From Hymenobacter guriensis (GTDB taxonomy: Bacteria > Bacteroidota > Bacteroidia > Cytophagales > Hymenobacteraceae), in NCBI RefSeq assembly GCF_015773195.1, contig NZ_JADWYK010000005.1, forward strand, positions 186,001 to 250,000: a stretch of 64,000 nucleotides of DNA, read 5' to 3'. The notes beneath the pieces are model-generated. The model was not told the origin of the DNA and searched no databases. It worked only from the letters and a program-made list of their open reading frames with translations. A program made the translations under genes and the position numbers. Of this stretch, positions 9,164 through 19,400 are shown piece after piece; position 1 is the first letter of the stretch, and each line of letters starts with the position of its first letter.

Positions 9164-9805
9164 CTAACGCTGTGATAATACCCGCTTGCGCAGCTGTTTT
9201 AGTGTTTCCGTAGTATTGCCTACCAGCATGACCTCAAAAGCACTCCGCCCCGGTGCCCCCGCATTCTGGAAGTAGTGCACGTAGGTGTTTTTGATGAGGC
9301 TGTTGAGCGAATGGGCAAATACTGGTTCAAAGTAGCGCAGACGGTCAGGCGCACTGTCAAAGAATTGATTGGTGCGTTCTGCGCGTATCACCCGGCAGGC
9401 GCTATCTACGAGCTTAGCCGTGTCAGCTTCTTTACCTGCGTTGGCGCTTATGTACACGAACAGAGGCTCATCCAGCCGCACCCGAAACGTGTATTCAGCT
9501 ACTTTGGCCCCCGGTACCGGTGGCTTGGGCGGATGCAGGGCAAAGCGCAACTCGCTACCGGCTTCCAGTAACCTATAGAACTTATCGACTTTGGGGTCAT
9601 TAGTGAGCAGCTTGCGCATGTCCTCCTCGGTACGCACCCGCTGCGGGTTGTAAGCATCGCCTGCAGGCTCAAAGGGCAGGAAATCAGCGGGGTGGGCAGT
9701 TAGCTCAATTGCGGCCCCGTCGCTTAACACCAAACGCTCTTTGGTTTCAGGATTGTAGAAGTGGCCGTTGTGGTACTGGAGGGAGTGGGTATGTTTAGGA
9801 GGCAT
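9164..9805 (-). CDS. Unknown island protein, 213 aa
   Basis: A soluble 213-aa protein of unknown family. Its N-terminus (HSLQYHNGHFYNPETKERLVLSDG) looks like a short beta-hairpin module, and the middle carries repeated beta-strand patterns (EYTFRVRLDEPLFVYISA). No nuclease, helicase or methylase motif is visible. It starts 18 bases after the 269-aa gene and precedes the 199-aa gene by 19 bases. This tight packing with the methylase operon suggests a shared function. Confidence 0.65.
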   Translation of the reverse strand: MPPKHTHSLQYHNGHFYNPETKERLVLSDGAAIELTAHPADFLPFEPAGDAYNPQRVRTEEDMRKLLTNDPKVDKFYRLLEAGSELRFALHPPKPPVPGAKVAEYTFRVRLDEPLFVYISANAGKEADTAKLVDSACRVIRAERTNQFFDSAPDRLRYFEPVFAHSLNSLIKNTYVHYFQNAGAPGRSAFEVMLVGNTTETLKQLRKRVLSQR

Positions 9806-9823
9806 TAACTGTGTTTTAAAATA

Positions 9824-10633
9824 TTATTGCTTTTGGAAGGCTGCTAACCGTTCACTACGGTCAACTAGCAGCTTCTGTAAAGCACTGTGTTCACCATGAT
9901 AGGCTGTGCTCCACTGCAAATCTGATGGGTCAGGCTGGTCACGCAACCACAACTTAAACGCATTAGCTATTGGCTGCGGCAATAGGCTACTACTGCCGTA
10001 CAAGCGTAACGCCTGTTTCCAAAGCACTTGCCGTAACATGCTTTGCCCGTCAGTGGGGCGCACTAGCGCACTAGGCAGAAAACAAGTATTAGCAGGATTA
10101 CTGAATAACCCTGGCAATCCATGCGCCTTCAATCTACGCTGCCATGCTAGTGGAATAGAGTTTCGTACTTCATCTGGCAATTGTGGCAACAGCTTTTTCC
10201 ATTCGGCAGATTTGTGCGGAAACAAATGCACCAATTCGTACTGCTTGCGCAGTTTTTTAAAGTCACTGGCCGTTGTGGCAAGCAATTCCCAGGGCTTATG
10301 GCCCATTTGATTACCGCTCTTATCCAGTAATAAACTGTGGGCACCGGCCGTGCCGGCTTTTTCATGCTTGCCTACTTTCCGACGGAAGCCCGGATAAGCG
10401 CAGGCGGAATTCGGCCAAAGGTACAAATGGGAATAGATGGCCTTTCGGCGCAGCAATTGCCTCCAGGCACTGTAGTGCAGACGATTGTCGTGCACTAGCT
10501 GACGCACCAATTGTGGGCTGAGCCAACGCACGTAAGGCGCAACTATGCAAGCTAACGATACCTCGTCTGCAGGCGAAACCCGAGGCCAAGGCTCAATTAT
10601 CAACTTTACCTTCTTCGCACGTTGCTTACTCAT
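9824..10633 (-). CDS. Unknown island protein, 269 aa, His/Cys-containing
   Basis: A basic 269-aa protein whose ATG overlaps the stop of the large methylase by 4 bases (10630-10633), a sign of translational coupling. The middle holds AYPGFRRKVGKHEKAGT, GNQMGHKPWELL and YELVHLFPHK. The His placement recalls HNH or zinc-dependent folds but does not satisfy a clear HNH motif. It could be the missing nuclease or a DNA-binding subunit of the methylase system. That is speculative, and I do not recognise the family. Confidence 0.65.
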   Translation of the reverse strand: MSKQRAKKVKLIIEPWPRVSPADEVSLACIVAPYVRWLSPQLVRQLVHDNRLHYSAWRQLLRRKAIYSHLYLWPNSACAYPGFRRKVGKHEKAGTAGAHSLLLDKSGNQMGHKPWELLATTASDFKKLRKQYELVHLFPHKSAEWKKLLPQLPDEVRNSIPLAWQRRLKAHGLPGLFSNPANTCFLPSALVRPTDGQSMLRQVLWKQALRLYGSSSLLPQPIANAFKLWLRDQPDPSDLQWSTAYHGEHSALQKLLVDRSERLAAFQKQ

Positions 10634-13600
10634 GCTTCGGCCCCTTGCACCAGTACCTTTTCCTCTTCCGTCAGCCCATACAAATCGAATACAATCTCAT
10701 CGATCTGCTGCTCCATCTGCAAAGTGTCAGCCTCAGAATTAGCCGCTTTGGCCGCGAGTATTTTGGCAACCAGCCGCTCAATTTCCTGCTCCTCCTTCTG
10801 AGGCGCCTTCACAATTGGCAGTTGCGTTACATACATGGGTTTGAACTCCAGAAAACCACCTTGTTTAGTGGCAGCCGTCTGTTCAATCTGCCATTCCAAT
10901 AAGCGGGAATTTAGCAGGCCCAGCAAGTACATGGGCTTGTCGGCTACGCAAATACTGGTTTTATCATTTGTGTAAAATCCAGTCGTGTCAAGAGCATAGG
11001 AAGCTCCTTTCGTAATAGCAGGAATAATGATTTTAGGTTGCTCAAATTCCTGCCAATAGGCCACATTATCTTGAATGTCAAACCACTTATAGCTTCCTGG
11101 TTTACGCCCCCCCGATATACCCGGCGTAAGCTGATGCTGGTATTGAGCCAGATGCTGCTTGATGGCCGGGTATTTATCAATATCGGTTCCTCGGCGAGTA
11201 AAAATTAACCACAAGCCTGTGTCATTCACCCGCCAACGCTTCACATCACGCCCTCGCAAATAGGGCTTCAATAGCTCAGCAGAGCGTTTATCTGCTTTAA
11301 TTAGCTCCCGACGCGTGGCCGCATCCACAACAAATGCGTCATTTAGACCTGTTAGAATACCACGGTAAAACCGGCCTTTAACATAATCAGTTAATGGCTT
11401 ACCCGCATTCCGCATCTTCGTTAGCAGATTGCGGGTCGTAGCTTCTTCAAATTGCCAGCCGTCAGCTGTCAGTGTCTGCTGGGGCAGGGGAAATGACTTT
11501 TCAGCAAATAGGGTCGGGAATTGCTCAATAGAAGGCCCTGGTTCCCACACCAATGTCCTGGCAGTATGGTTGGCCGTGGGTTTTGCTTTTTGCGTGAGCA
11601 AAATGGTGGGGTAGGCAATGGCGTCAAACACCGGCGCGTCGCCAAAATCAATCAGGCTTAGCAACGTGGTGGAATTAGTCAGCATCGCCCGCAGTTTGTT
11701 GCCGTATCCCGCCCGGTAAAACTTATTGGAAGTAATAAAGCACAGAATGCCCCCTGGCCGCAGGGCCTGCAAGGAGCGGTCGTAGAAGTATACATACAGG
11801 TCGGCCGTGCCGGTGTAGGTACCGGGGTAGTGCTTTTGCAGGGCCGGTTTCATCCCCGTAAACTTCTCCTGCCGCACGTAGGGCGGGTTGCCAATCACCA
11901 CATCGAAGCCCGTATCCACGCCCAGCATCCAGGCCGGGCTAAAGAAGGCCGCGCTTTCGCGCAGGTCGTAGGGGTTCCAGGTGGCTAGGCGTTGCGCATC
12001 GGGGCCGTTCAGACTAAACTGCAGCTCCCGGCGCAGGCTTTCCCGAATGGTTTCGTCCTGAGCTTTGAGTTCCAGCTTTTTCTTGCGGCTCCGCACGGTA
12101 AAGTAGTCGTGGCGTACTCGGCGCAGCTCCGCCTGCAGTTCTTGGGCCCGTTCCGTCACCGCCGACTGCTGCCCGCCTGCCGCTTCCAGTTGCAGCAGCG
12201 TATTGGCAGCCACGAATTTGGTTTCCAGATTTGGTAGCGGCAAAATCCCAAGGTTGTTTTTGGCCTGTCGGGCATGGTTGCCGGTCCCTTTCTGTTCTAC
12301 CAGCAAAGCAATAAAGCAGCGCAGCTTGGTGATTTGCACAGCTATAGGTTGCAAATCAACCCCGTAAAGACAATTTTCAATGAAGTAGAGCTTGCGCGCG
12401 TAGTCCAGTTGGTAGGCATCGCTGAAGGTCTCCTCAATCTCCTTAATGCGCTGCTTAGCCATCTCTTCCGCCTTCGTGCGGATTTGAGCATCGCTTAGCG
12501 TACCCAGCTTGCGTAGGTCGTCCCGGATGGGTGCCAAGGCGCGTTCAATCTGCTGTTGCTTCCACCGGTCGTTGCTCGGGTCGAGGCGGGCCAGCAGGTA
12601 CGAGAGCCGTTGCAAGGCACCCATCGGAAAGGCCCCCGAGCCGCAGGCCGGGTCGAGGAGCTTGAGCTGGTCGAGCGCCTGAATCAGGACCCCGGTAGTG
12701 GCATCGTCGAAGGGGTTGAGCAGGTCGGGGTTAGCCAATAAGCTGCGCAAGGCCGCTTCGGCATCGGGGGCTACGGGTGCCGGCCCGGCCGGCGGTGTCA
12801 GGTTTAGTGTGGCCTGCTGCGGAATGGTTTGGCCAAACAGGTTCTGGTTGGGCTGGTCTACGGTTTGAACCAGCGTGGGCGCTGGCAACGTCCCGGTAGG
12901 CAGATAGGGGCGCAGGTAAGCCAGCAGACTTTCGTCCACCATGTACTCCACCACTTCGCGGGGCGTATAAAACGAGCCCGTCTGCTTGCGAGCTGTGGTC
13001 TGGGTTTCCGGGTTATAAGCCGCCAGCAGGTTCTCAAACACTTTGCCCAACAGCTCCGGGTCCAGCGCCACTTCTTCTTCCAGTGGTGTATTTTCCGTAA
13101 TGGTGAAGGTGTAGCCTTTTAGAATGCGCAGCAGGCCGCGCACCTTCTCTCGCTTACGTGCCATATCACCATACTCCCCTGCAAGGTTCATCACACGCTC
13201 CGAGCCAAAAAACAGCTCGTCCGGAACGCTCATCTTGTCTTGATTGGCATCTGAAAAGCAGTCAATTAGCTGCCGTGTTTCTTTTGCTTTCGGCGTCGGG
13301 TCAAGACATTCAAACAGCCCCCCGTTTAAAAACGGAATATGGTTAAATAACTCCAAGGCCAACGCCTTGCCACTGGTTGTAAACAATGCCTCGTAGCGTA
13401 GGAAGCCAGCCTCGCCATAGGCCGCATTTTGGTTGCGCTCATTGCGCTTGCTAGGCCGAAACACTCGGTTTGGCTGCCCATCCTGGTCGCGCATCTCGGT
13501 GTTGAGCGTCGCAAAAAACAGGTTTTGTAAAACCGCCTTGTAGTAGGTGCTGCCGTGTGGGTCTTCTGTTGCCGGCTTCAGCAACTTGCCATACACATAG

Positions 13601-14469
13601 TCCTGCTCAAATAAGCCATCGGGCACCAGATGCTTTTCCTTCAAAAACCAGGTAAAGATAAGCCGGGTAATAAGGCGTATCATGGCCGTTGCATTACGCA
13701 CATCATCGCCCTGGTCGCCGTCGTAGGCCGGGGTTTTCACCTGGCGTATAGCCCAGAAATACCAGTTGCTAAGCTCACGGTAAAAGTCTTTGTTCAGCAG
13801 CTGCACATTGAGCACTGCATTCCAATAGTTACTCAGTGCTTCGAGTGTCTGAATGTCGCCGGGCACCTTCAGTCTTTCCAGCAGCCGTTCATGGCCTGCG
13901 TGCAACTGTTCTGGGGCGGGGTTAATATCATACAGAATAGATATTTTACCCACTTTTTCGCCCGCCCGCCACGTCTGCATGTACGGTCCGCGCTCTGAGG
14001 CTGCCAGGGCCAGCCGGGTGGTATGCGGCGCCAGCAATGCCGGGTAGCGCAGCAGCAATAGCACTGGCAGATGATAGCTCGCCCGGTTAAAAGCCCGAGT
14101 CAGTTCTGCCACTTCCGTTCGGGTAGGGGTGGCCGTCAGCTCTAGCGCAAATACCAGTAGACCTGCGTATTTCTGAGTGTCGGTGGGGTTCCGAAGGTCC
14201 TCGTAGCGTACCCGTTGGCTCAGGTCAGCTTCGCCACGGCGGCGGGCTACGTTCTCCCGCAACACCTGGTCCGTCAGATTACCTAGAAAGTATGCTTCAC
14301 GCACTTTGCTTAGTGCCGGAGTACTGTCTGTATAACCCTTCAGAAATGTGCGTGGCGGTACTGGCTGCGCTGTTAGGGCATTAAGCCCTAAGTCCAGTTC
14401 ATTTTCGAAAAACTGCTTCCCGGCCTCAAAAAGAGAAAGGGTAGTATCAAGAAAGTAAGAAAGCTTCAT
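10630..14469 (-). CDS. Large N6-adenine DNA methyltransferase, Eco57I/PglX-like
   Basis: 1279 aa. Methylase motif I, DPACGSGAFPMG, is near residue 606 and motif IV, NPPYV (amino-methylation of adenine), near 860. The last ~300 residues look like a TaqI/Eco57I target-recognition region (GLLNSRLLEWQIEQTAATKQGG). The N-terminal ~500 residues are helical and show no clear PD-(D/E)XK triad, so I call it a methylase rather than a self-contained type IIG enzyme. BREX PglX has similar architecture. It starts 11 bases after the DUF4276 stop. Its likely role is to mark host DNA, or to act with the helicase and ATPase in restriction. Confidence 0.9.
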   Translation of the reverse strand: MKLSYFLDTTLSLFEAGKQFFENELDLGLNALTAQPVPPRTFLKGYTDSTPALSKVREAYFLGNLTDQVLRENVARRRGEADLSQRVRYEDLRNPTDTQKYAGLLVFALELTATPTRTEVAELTRAFNRASYHLPVLLLLRYPALLAPHTTRLALAASERGPYMQTWRAGEKVGKISILYDINPAPEQLHAGHERLLERLKVPGDIQTLEALSNYWNAVLNVQLLNKDFYRELSNWYFWAIRQVKTPAYDGDQGDDVRNATAMIRLITRLIFTWFLKEKHLVPDGLFEQDYVYGKLLKPATEDPHGSTYYKAVLQNLFFATLNTEMRDQDGQPNRVFRPSKRNERNQNAAYGEAGFLRYEALFTTSGKALALELFNHIPFLNGGLFECLDPTPKAKETRQLIDCFSDANQDKMSVPDELFFGSERVMNLAGEYGDMARKREKVRGLLRILKGYTFTITENTPLEEEVALDPELLGKVFENLLAAYNPETQTTARKQTGSFYTPREVVEYMVDESLLAYLRPYLPTGTLPAPTLVQTVDQPNQNLFGQTIPQQATLNLTPPAGPAPVAPDAEAALRSLLANPDLLNPFDDATTGVLIQALDQLKLLDPACGSGAFPMGALQRLSYLLARLDPSNDRWKQQQIERALAPIRDDLRKLGTLSDAQIRTKAEEMAKQRIKEIEETFSDAYQLDYARKLYFIENCLYGVDLQPIAVQITKLRCFIALLVEQKGTGNHARQAKNNLGILPLPNLETKFVAANTLLQLEAAGGQQSAVTERAQELQAELRRVRHDYFTVRSRKKKLELKAQDETIRESLRRELQFSLNGPDAQRLATWNPYDLRESAAFFSPAWMLGVDTGFDVVIGNPPYVRQEKFTGMKPALQKHYPGTYTGTADLYVYFYDRSLQALRPGGILCFITSNKFYRAGYGNKLRAMLTNSTTLLSLIDFGDAPVFDAIAYPTILLTQKAKPTANHTARTLVWEPGPSIEQFPTLFAEKSFPLPQQTLTADGWQFEEATTRNLLTKMRNAGKPLTDYVKGRFYRGILTGLNDAFVVDAATRRELIKADKRSAELLKPYLRGRDVKRWRVNDTGLWLIFTRRGTDIDKYPAIKQHLAQYQHQLTPGISGGRKPGSYKWFDIQDNVAYWQEFEQPKIIIPAITKGASYALDTTGFYTNDKTSICVADKPMYLLGLLNSRLLEWQIEQTAATKQGGFLEFKPMYVTQLPIVKAPQKEEQEIERLVAKILAAKAANSEADTLQMEQQIDEIVFDLYGLTEEEKVLVQGAEA

Positions 14470-14480
14470 AGAAAATGTAA

Positions 14481-15143
14481 TTAGGCAATAAGAGAGCGAA
14501 TCCCTTCAACAAGTGCACGAAAACTAGGCGATTCGTTGCGGTCTGGGTGCAGATGCTCACCAATAGCTTTAGCGGCATCAGCCTTCCAGCGGTTTCCTAA
14601 TTTGTGTTTAGGATTTGCATACTCTTTAAAGTAGCCGGCTTTATTGAAGGTGCGGAGTAGGGCCTGCGCTGTACCACCAACTATAGCATCGGGTGCGCGA
14701 AGATCCGTTTTACGAAAATGACTGTCGCCGACTCTTTCAAAAGCTTTTGTTACAGCCTCTGGGTCACCAAAAAACCAAGACTCCAGCTCCTCACAAACCA
14801 CTCGATTTAATACTTGAAAGGGCGCTGGTGCTCCCGCTAACCGCTCAGCTTCGGTTTTAGTAACCAGATTGTTTCCCGCTGCTATGGCATCAAGCTGTTG
14901 CTTCAAGTCCCGACAATCATCATCATCTCGGTCTACCAGTACAACTACACGTAGGTCGTTGTACCCGCCTGTATTTATCATGGTAGCATAGCCTTGCAAC
15001 CGCTGTGGAAGCTTGATGAATAACTGCTCCTTGGAGTTCATATTGAAAACCTCGAAACTATGCGGCGGTGGAAGTAAATGGTGCAAAAAGGCATCGAGTG
15101 CCAGCTTTGCGGAAAATTCCTCTACAAAAAATTCGACATGCAT
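14481..15143 (-). CDS. DUF4276 / TOPRIM-like protein paired with ATPase
   Basis: A 220-aa protein typical of DUF4276. An early acidic residue lies in MHVEFFVEEFSAKLAL, followed by the TOPRIM-like aspartate strand RVVVLVDRDDDDCRDLK near 80-96 and EELESWFFGDPEAV near 130. The family usually sits directly behind an AAA/RecF-like ATPase, as here (3-base gap), and the pair resembles OLD-type nucleases split into two chains. I infer that it supplies metal-dependent nuclease activity to the ATPase. Confidence 0.8.
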   Translation of the reverse strand: MHVEFFVEEFSAKLALDAFLHHLLPPPHSFEVFNMNSKEQLFIKLPQRLQGYATMINTGGYNDLRVVVLVDRDDDDCRDLKQQLDAIAAGNNLVTKTEAERLAGAPAPFQVLNRVVCEELESWFFGDPEAVTKAFERVGDSHFRKTDLRAPDAIVGGTAQALLRTFNKAGYFKEYANPKHKLGNRWKADAAKAIGEHLHPDRNESPSFRALVEGIRSLIA

Positions 15144-15146
15144 AAA

Positions 15147-16418
15147 CTACCGCGTCTTGCGAGTGGATTCGTGACCTATATCAGACTCAAGCTCCGGCCG
15201 TAGACGGGGCGTTTTATTGGGTTGGCGCGGGTCACCAATACCAAATCGTCCTTCCATCCACAGGTCACCCAATAATGCATGTGACTGCACAAATTCATTG
15301 ACGCCGGCCAGCTTATCAGCCCTAATAGCTTGGCTGTAACCCTGCACATCACGGTAAAATATCCACACTTGCTCTGGCGCCATTGCATTAAGTAAGAAGG
15401 GCGAATGTGTGGAAATAAGTATCTGTGATTTAGTGCTTGCTAGCAAGCACTCCTCCGCAAATTCCTGAATCAGCATTGGATGAAGCTGATTCTCTGGTTC
15501 CTCAATGGCAATGAGTTGCGGTGGCTGCGGGTCATAAAGCAACGTGAGGTAAGCCAACATCTTCAACGTGCCGTCTGATGCAAATTTGGCAAGTATAGGT
15601 TCCTCAAATGGAGCATCACGGATGGTAAGCAGCAAACGGCCATCGTCCATCGGCTTTGCCTGCACTGATTCGAGTCTGGGTACCCGTTTAGCAAGTGCCC
15701 GAACTATTTCTTCTAACCGTTCAGGATATAGCTCTTTTAGGTGTTGAATAACATTAGGCAGATTGTCCCCTGTACTGGACAGCCGTTCCTGAGGTCCGGA
15801 TTCCGTCGTGCGTTGAGCATTAGACACCGATAAATACGACAGGTACCATCCTGTAATAAACTTGCGTAGAGCAACTACCCTTGGATGTTTGTTAAGTTGT
15901 CCTAGAGCATTTACAGCCAGTATATCAGGGCCAGCTAAGCTTTCATCTATTCTGACAGCTTCGATGTCAGGGGAGTCACCGCTAATAACCTGACCGGTAC
16001 CTTTCTTAAAGTCAAGAAATTTGAATGGTTTTCCCCCGCTACCACGTCTCCACTTCAACCATTCTTCGGCAACGATTGGCCCACGCTCCGTCTCATCAAT
16101 CGAGAGGTGGTAGGTAATGACCGGCGAGTTAGCAGCTCCCTCATGGTACTTGATTTCAATCTCTATCGGTCCAGTACCCCCACGAGTCCGCAACTCCTTC
16201 ATGCGGTTGCGTTTGTCCCAAGCTTTACGCAGGCCACTATCAAAGCATTCCGATAAAAAGGCAAACACGTCAAATACGGTAGATTTACCGCTGCCATTTG
16301 GGCCTAGAAAGACAGTCAATGGTGTGATGTCTTTTAATTCTAGATCACGAAGAGCCCGGTAGTTCTTCACTCTCAGATGAGTGATATGAGGTATAGCTAC
16401 TCTGTTTTTTGCAGGCAT
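15147..16418 (-). CDS. RecF/SMC-like AAA ATPase (OLD-type)
   Basis: 423 aa. Walker A GPNGSGKST is at 39-47, preceded by the family-typical LRVKNYRALRDLEL. The Walker B region LIAIEEPENQLHP is near 303 and the switch ISTHSPFLLNA near 336. These are the marks of the OLD/RecF ATPase group (AAA_21/AAA_15). It lies 12 bases after the helicase gene and 3 bases before the DUF4276 gene. I infer that it is the ATP-driven sensor or clamp of the island system, with DUF4276 as nuclease partner. Confidence 0.88.
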   Translation of the reverse strand: MPAKNRVAIPHITHLRVKNYRALRDLELKDITPLTVFLGPNGSGKSTVFDVFAFLSECFDSGLRKAWDKRNRMKELRTRGGTGPIEIEIKYHEGAANSPVITYHLSIDETERGPIVAEEWLKWRRGSGGKPFKFLDFKKGTGQVISGDSPDIEAVRIDESLAGPDILAVNALGQLNKHPRVVALRKFITGWYLSYLSVSNAQRTTESGPQERLSSTGDNLPNVIQHLKELYPERLEEIVRALAKRVPRLESVQAKPMDDGRLLLTIRDAPFEEPILAKFASDGTLKMLAYLTLLYDPQPPQLIAIEEPENQLHPMLIQEFAEECLLASTKSQILISTHSPFLLNAMAPEQVWIFYRDVQGYSQAIRADKLAGVNEFVQSHALLGDLWMEGRFGIGDPRQPNKTPRLRPELESDIGHESTRKTR

Positions 16419-16430
16419 AGTCGTGACGTA

Positions 16431-19400
16431 TTAGCTGATAGCAAACCAGCAGATAAGGTCGAATTGGTCTTTTTGAAACTTATCTTCCAGCATTTTCTGC
16501 TCAGCCGTTGGGGCCAGACTAGCACTGGAACCTTGTCCAGTTGTACCGAAAGTGAACAAGCTATCCAGTGCCGACAACACCTGTCGCCCCCCGCGTTGTG
16601 CAAGCCAGTCGTCCAGCAGGTTGGCCAGGCGTTGCAGTTCGGCTTCCTGGCCTTGCTCAATGGCCGCCGGTACCATCCGCGGCTCCTTCTGGTGCAGGCT
16701 CAGCAGCGACAGGATATCCTTATGATTTACAAAGCGAGTAGCTGCCCCCGGCGCGGCGTAGGCCAGATGCCTTTCTTCATATCGGAACTCGGGCCCCGCG
16801 CCGGAAGGCCGTCGCGGGTAGCCTAGCAGCGCAATTACTCCAGCTGGTAGCTTGCCCGCATCGGGCAGCAACTCGGGCCGTGCCTTGAAGCCGGTATAGA
16901 TTCCGTTGGGCATCCGGCGGTACTTATCTTCCGAGCGGCGCAGCAAGTCAAACAACTCCTGCCGGAAGGGCTCCAGCGAGAAGTCGTCCAAACCTAGCGT
17001 TTGCCCGTTTTCCTCAATATCGTCCCAAGTGGTTTGCATTTGGCGCATCATACGATCGGCTTGCTGGCTTGCCAGCGGCGTCTTGTCCATGCCCGTCATC
17101 TTGGCCTCAAATTCAGGATTCAAAGCGTCCTCATACTCAGCTCCCACTAGCGACAGTAATGCCATTCGATTCTCCACCCTATCCTTCAGATTAAGGTATT
17201 CGTCGTAGCTCGCGGCCGGCCAGAAATTATAGCCTATCACCGAGGCATTGGGCGAGCCCAGGCGGTCTACCCGACCAAACCGCTGAATCAGGCGCACCGG
17301 GTTCCAGTGGATGTCGTAGTTCATCACGCAGTCCCCGTCCTGCAGGTTCTGGCCTTCACTAAGGCAGTCCGTCGTGATAAGCAAGTCAATCGGCTGGTCC
17401 AATTGCTTGGTCACCTTCGCATCGTGGGCCCGCATGAGCAGTTGCCATTCCTGGTATGTGGGCTTGTGGGTTACTGGTAGCCCGTTTTTTACGTAAAACG
17501 CCTGCCAGTCCCGCTCGTTATAGAGCTTGGTAAAAGGTGCAAACCGCTCCAGAATCGGCTCAAAGTCTTTGCCCAGGTAGCCATCATCGGTCTTGCTTTC
17601 CTGCCCGCTCACCATGGCCATTCGCAAAAAGCCCCGCTTGCCCAGCTCGTCAAATAGATATTGCGCCGTGTCGCGAAAGGCCGTGAAAATGATGATTTTC
17701 TGATTCGGGCGTTTTGCCCGCTTGGCCTTTATTTCCTTCATCAGCCGCTGTAGCTTGGTATCGACGCTGGTCGGGCCGTCCTCCGCTGCTACGGTATCCG
17801 TCATCTGCTGCACGTGGCCAGCCAGTGCCCGTAGCTTAGTCACGTCCATGCGCAGATGCTTCACAAAAGCCGGCAGGTTGGTAAGCGTGTTCAATGCCAC
17901 CGGGCGTTTCTTGCCCAAAGCAAAATCAGCCCCGGCATAGTCGTCCGCGTCCAGCTCATCTAGAGCCTCGGCCAGCACCTGTTCTTCCTCGTCGCTCAGG
18001 TTTAGGCGGCCCTCACTACGTTCCTGCTTCTCAAAAGCCACTATTTTGGCTAGTGCACCCTCGTGGTGCGTCAGAATTCGGTTAACCGTCAAGCCAAACG
18101 AGTACCAGCACGACTCCAGGCGTTTCACCAGCAAAATCGCCATCATGCGCACCAAAAACTTGTCGCGCTGCCGCTCATCTTCCAGAATGCTGCCTGCAGT
18201 CTTCTGCTCCGTGTATTCCGACGGCCGGTAAGCTGTCATGTTCACCCGGAAGGCCCGGAAGATGGTATCGAAACCCTCCAGCCCACCAATTCGGTCCAAT
18301 CCCACATACAGGTTTACCGGCTTTTCCTTCGTCGGGAAGTGCAGGCCGTTATCCCGCCCCTTAATCTGCTTACGCGTCCGGGCCACAATCAGGGCATCGG
18401 TCAGTTCGAAGAAGTGCTCAGGAAGTTCCTTCACAAACTCGCTCACGCGCTTACCAGGGTCGGGCCGTTCCTGCCACAACTTAAACTGCTCCTGCGCCTT
18501 GGCAAACACATACTGCAGATTAGGCACGCGCAACGATTCAGCGAAGCCGTCATTACGCCCCCCTGCCAGTAGCTTAAACTGGTTACGTACGTCCGTCAGC
18601 GCCGTATTAATCGGAGTAGCCGACAATAGCAAAACCTTGATGTTACGGTTTGCCTCTAGCAACTGCTTCACCAGAAACTTGTAGCGGCTGCTTTTGTCGT
18701 TGCGCAGATTGTGGCTTTCATCAATTACCAGCAGCTTAGGCCGGTCACTCTGGAAGTAGTCCAACTTGATTTTGTCGGCCTTCTTCTCCAGCAGGTCACC
18801 TTGTAAGTCAGTGTGGAACCGTACTACATAATCCAGTCGGTCACTTTCAAACCGGGAGTTGCGCCGATATAGGTACCGCTGCCAGTTGTTCTCCAGTTTC
18901 TTGGGGCATAGCACAATCACTTCGGCCCCCTGCATCTCAAAAAACTTAATCACCGCCAGCGCCTGCCAGGTCTTACCCAAACCCACTGCATCCGCCAGAA
19001 TGGCACCATTATATTGCTGCAGCATTCGAATCAGGCTCAGCACACCCGCCTTCTGAAAGGGGAGGAGAATCTTAAAAACCTCTGATTCGCGTAGGTGACT
19101 GATGTCGCGGCTCAGCTCCGGGCTTTCTGTGAAAGCCTCCAGTTCTCCTCTAAACAACTCGTACAGCACTTTCTCATACACTTCCTGAGGAGTGTACTTG
19201 CGGCTCAAGTCCTGCATCAGGTCGATGAGATGCTGCTTGAAATCTTTAGTGGTTCCGTCTTCTAGCTTAATAGCCGAGCGGGCTTCCGGCTTTTTCCAAA
19301 GCTCCCCAAACCAGTTTTTCAGCTCTTTGTAGTCAGATTGTCCCCCAAAGCTGGCTGTGTTCAGCTCAATGTTACTCGTGGCCTTAATGCCCAGACCAGC

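Noticed and set aside
10630..14469. Methylase as a complete type IIG restriction enzyme
   Set aside because: No clear PD-(D/E)XK triad was seen in the N-terminal half, so the nuclease is more likely on another subunit.
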